A program made the translations under genes and the position numbers. Shown in pieces: positions 63,701 through 64,000 of a stretch of 64,000 nucleotides of DNA; the stretch's first letter is position 1; every line of letters begins with the position of its first letter. This DNA comes from Actinomadura violacea. GTDB taxonomy: Bacteria; Actinomycetota; Actinomycetes; Streptosporangiales; Streptosporangiaceae. The DNA is taken from contig NZ_JAGEPF010000023.1 of assembly GCF_017573465.1 (NCBI RefSeq), positions 162,530 through 226,529 on the forward strand. The letters are read 5' to 3'. The notes below the pieces were generated by a model that ran no database searches, had not been told where the DNA came from, and saw only the letters and a program-made list of their open reading frames with translations.

Positions 63701-64000
63701 TCTCGCCCTGGGCGTCGACGGTGATCTTCTTGCCCAGGTCGCCCTCGGCGACCGCGGTGGTGACCTGCGCGATGTTGCGCACCTGGTAGGTCAGGTTGGA
63801 CGCCATGCCGTTGACGTTGTTGGTCAGATCGCGCCAGACGCCGCCGGCGCCGGGCACGTTCGCCTGGCCGCCGAGGCGGCCTTCGGTGCCGACTTCGCGG
63901 GCGACGCGGGTGACCTCGTCGGCGAAGGCCGAGAGGGTGTCGACCATCGTGTTGACGGTGTCCTTGAGTTCGAGGATCTCGCCCTGGGCGTCGACGGTGA
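60738..64000 (-). CDS. Multi-HAMP hybrid histidine kinase, N-terminus outside window
   Basis: At least 1087 residues are visible; the frame is open past the right edge. It holds at least four tandem HAMP-type units of 92 residues each (e.g. NIAQVTTAVAEGDLGKKITV, MVDTLSAFADEVTRVAREVG), a GAF domain (YLAEGGEEAELVLIAGYGTR), a coiled coil, HisKA with SHELRTPLNSLLVLAKLLSE, ATPase boxes NLLSNAVKFT and GGTGLGLSISRNIARLLGG, and a C-terminal receiver (VLMDVMMPGLDG; PKPVDVDHL). This layout is common in actinobacteria and myxobacteria (e.g. NIK1/Os-1-like kinases of fungi). No membrane helix is in the visible part. It sits upstream of the single-receiver gene. Confidence 0.93.
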   Translation of the reverse strand, partial: TVDAQGEILELKDTVNTMVDTLSAFADEVTRVAREVGTEGRLGGQANVPGAGGVWRDLTNNVNGMASNLTYQVRNIAQVTTAVAEGDLGKKITVDAQGEILELKDTVNTMVDTLSAFADEVTRVAREVGTEGRLGGQANVQGVSGVWKNLTDNVNSMANNLTVQVRGIAQVTTAVAQGDLTRKIEVDAQGEILQLKDTLNTMVDTLSAFADEVSRVAREVGTEGRLGGQAHVPGAGGMWKDLTDNVNGMASNLTYQVRNIAQVATAVAHGDLTRRIDVDAQGEILELKTTLNTMVDTLSSFASEVTRVAREVGSEGRLGGQAEVEGVSGTWKRLTESVNELARNLTTQVRAIGAVASAVATGDLTRTITVEARGEVAELSDNVNLMVATLRETTRANEEQDWLKTNLARIGGLMQGHRDLMQVAELIMRELTPTASAQYGAFYLAEGGEEAELVLIAGYGTRRSRIGTVRFALGEGLVGQAAQERRPLLINDAPADYVRIGSGLGESSPVNIIVLPIVFEDEVLGAIELASFGRFTDVHLAFFSQLIETIGVTLNAIRANTRTEALLGESQRLAQELQERSDELQRQQGELRHSNTELEEKAALLAQQNRAIEIQNFQIEQARRTLEERAEQLAISSRYKSEFLANMSHELRTPLNSLLVLAKLLSENQGGNLTDKQVEFARTIHESGTDLLELINDILDLAKVEAGKMEAHPQRLSVPALVDYVDATFRPLSVDKGLHFGVEVAPDVPPTLNTDEQRLQQVLRNLLSNAVKFTAEGEVRLVIERAGDIDFTLPALWNTPDVIAFRVIDTGIGVSADKLQEIFEPFQQADGTTSRRYGGTGLGLSISRNIARLLGGEIQAESQPGRGSVFTLYLPAQYSESEGRRRAAAQEEADGAAEALPALPAAGSADRGAAADAAAGRENGLPADQRPPGEGQGRPEPALNGMLAEPPADFVDRVLSGRKVLIVDDDVRNVFALTSVLEGYGMEVLYAEDGQAGIDLLHRNPDVAIVLMDVMMPGLDGYATTAAIRQMPQFAELPIIVITAKVMKGDREKSLESGASDYVPKPVDVDHLLDVMRNWLQPSIVR
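63601..64000. repeat. Tandem 276-bp repeats encoding HAMP units
   Basis: Bases 63877-64000 repeat 63601-63724 with no difference over 124 bp, an offset of 276 bp (92 codons). Older units further left are similar only at the protein level. The identical block may extend beyond the edge. Confidence 0.85.

Overview
The window is a 64 kb piece of chromosome from a very GC-rich (about 70% or more by eye) actinomycete. Evidence for this is the extreme GC bias at third codon positions, common GTG/TTG starts with AGGAGG-type ribosome binding sites, an F420-type luciferase-like oxidoreductase, mycothiol-type enzymes (PIG-L deacetylase, maleylpyruvate-isomerase-N-like protein), an actinobacterial cytochrome b and a HAMP-repeat hybrid kinase. 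A Streptosporangiales/Actinomadura-like host is a guess. No rRNA, tRNA, CRISPR array, integrase or transposase was seen, so this looks like ordinary chromosome with accessory catabolic islands.

Layout. 1-10 kb: citrate synthase (5' end cut by the window), a cytochrome P450, several lineage-specific unknown proteins, a class II glutamine amidotransferase, a small HTH protein and a DUF2786 protein. A 0.8 kb non-coding stretch at 4.9-5.7 kb carries a direct-repeat array ending in a perfect palindrome. 10-17 kb: an acyl-CoA synthetase, an AlkZ/YcaQ-like winged-helix protein, a decayed divergent LysR/MFS-exporter pair, a proline-rich protein and a secreted RlpA-like protein behind a long regulatory leader.

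17-26 kb: an M20 peptidase, a LacI regulator and a tightly overlapped eight-gene operon (BtpA/SgcQ-like, PfkB kinase, sugar-type ABC importer of three genes, phosphotriesterase-family hydrolase, DUF1355 protein, TenA-like protein), probably an undescribed sugar or sugar-derivative catabolic system under LacI control. A 35-residue basic peptide with its own strong terminator, an ABC exporter and a two-component pair follow. The two-component response regulator carries a 2-nt deletion that fuses its frame to the kinase.

30.5-38.7 kb: an IclR-controlled catabolic island with a benzoylformate-decarboxylase-like enzyme, an SDR, a second sugar-type ABC importer and an LLM-type oxidoreductase; a large inverted repeat lies in its divergent promoter. 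38.8-46.7 kb: DUF3311/SSS transporter pair, GNAT enzyme, an orphan cytochrome b with three 15-bp-spaced repeats in its promoter, an APH-like kinase divergent from an acyl-CoA dehydrogenase (a split counterpart of eukaryotic ACAD11), TetR and VOC proteins. 46.8-49.4 kb: a two-gene operon of a TROVE/vWA-like protein and an unknown, possibly ARPP-2-like partner, a candidate uncharacterised RNA-binding or conflict system.

49.5-64 kb: PIG-L deacetylase, a second class II amidotransferase paralogous to the one at 7 kb, amino acid permease, HAD-like protein, secreted HNH nuclease, SDR, Nudix, AraC regulator, mycothiol-linked protein, glutamyl-tRNA synthetase, a TauE/DsbD-like membrane protein with a cupredoxin-like tail, a single-domain response regulator, and the 3' part of a large multi-HAMP hybrid histidine kinase running off the right edge.
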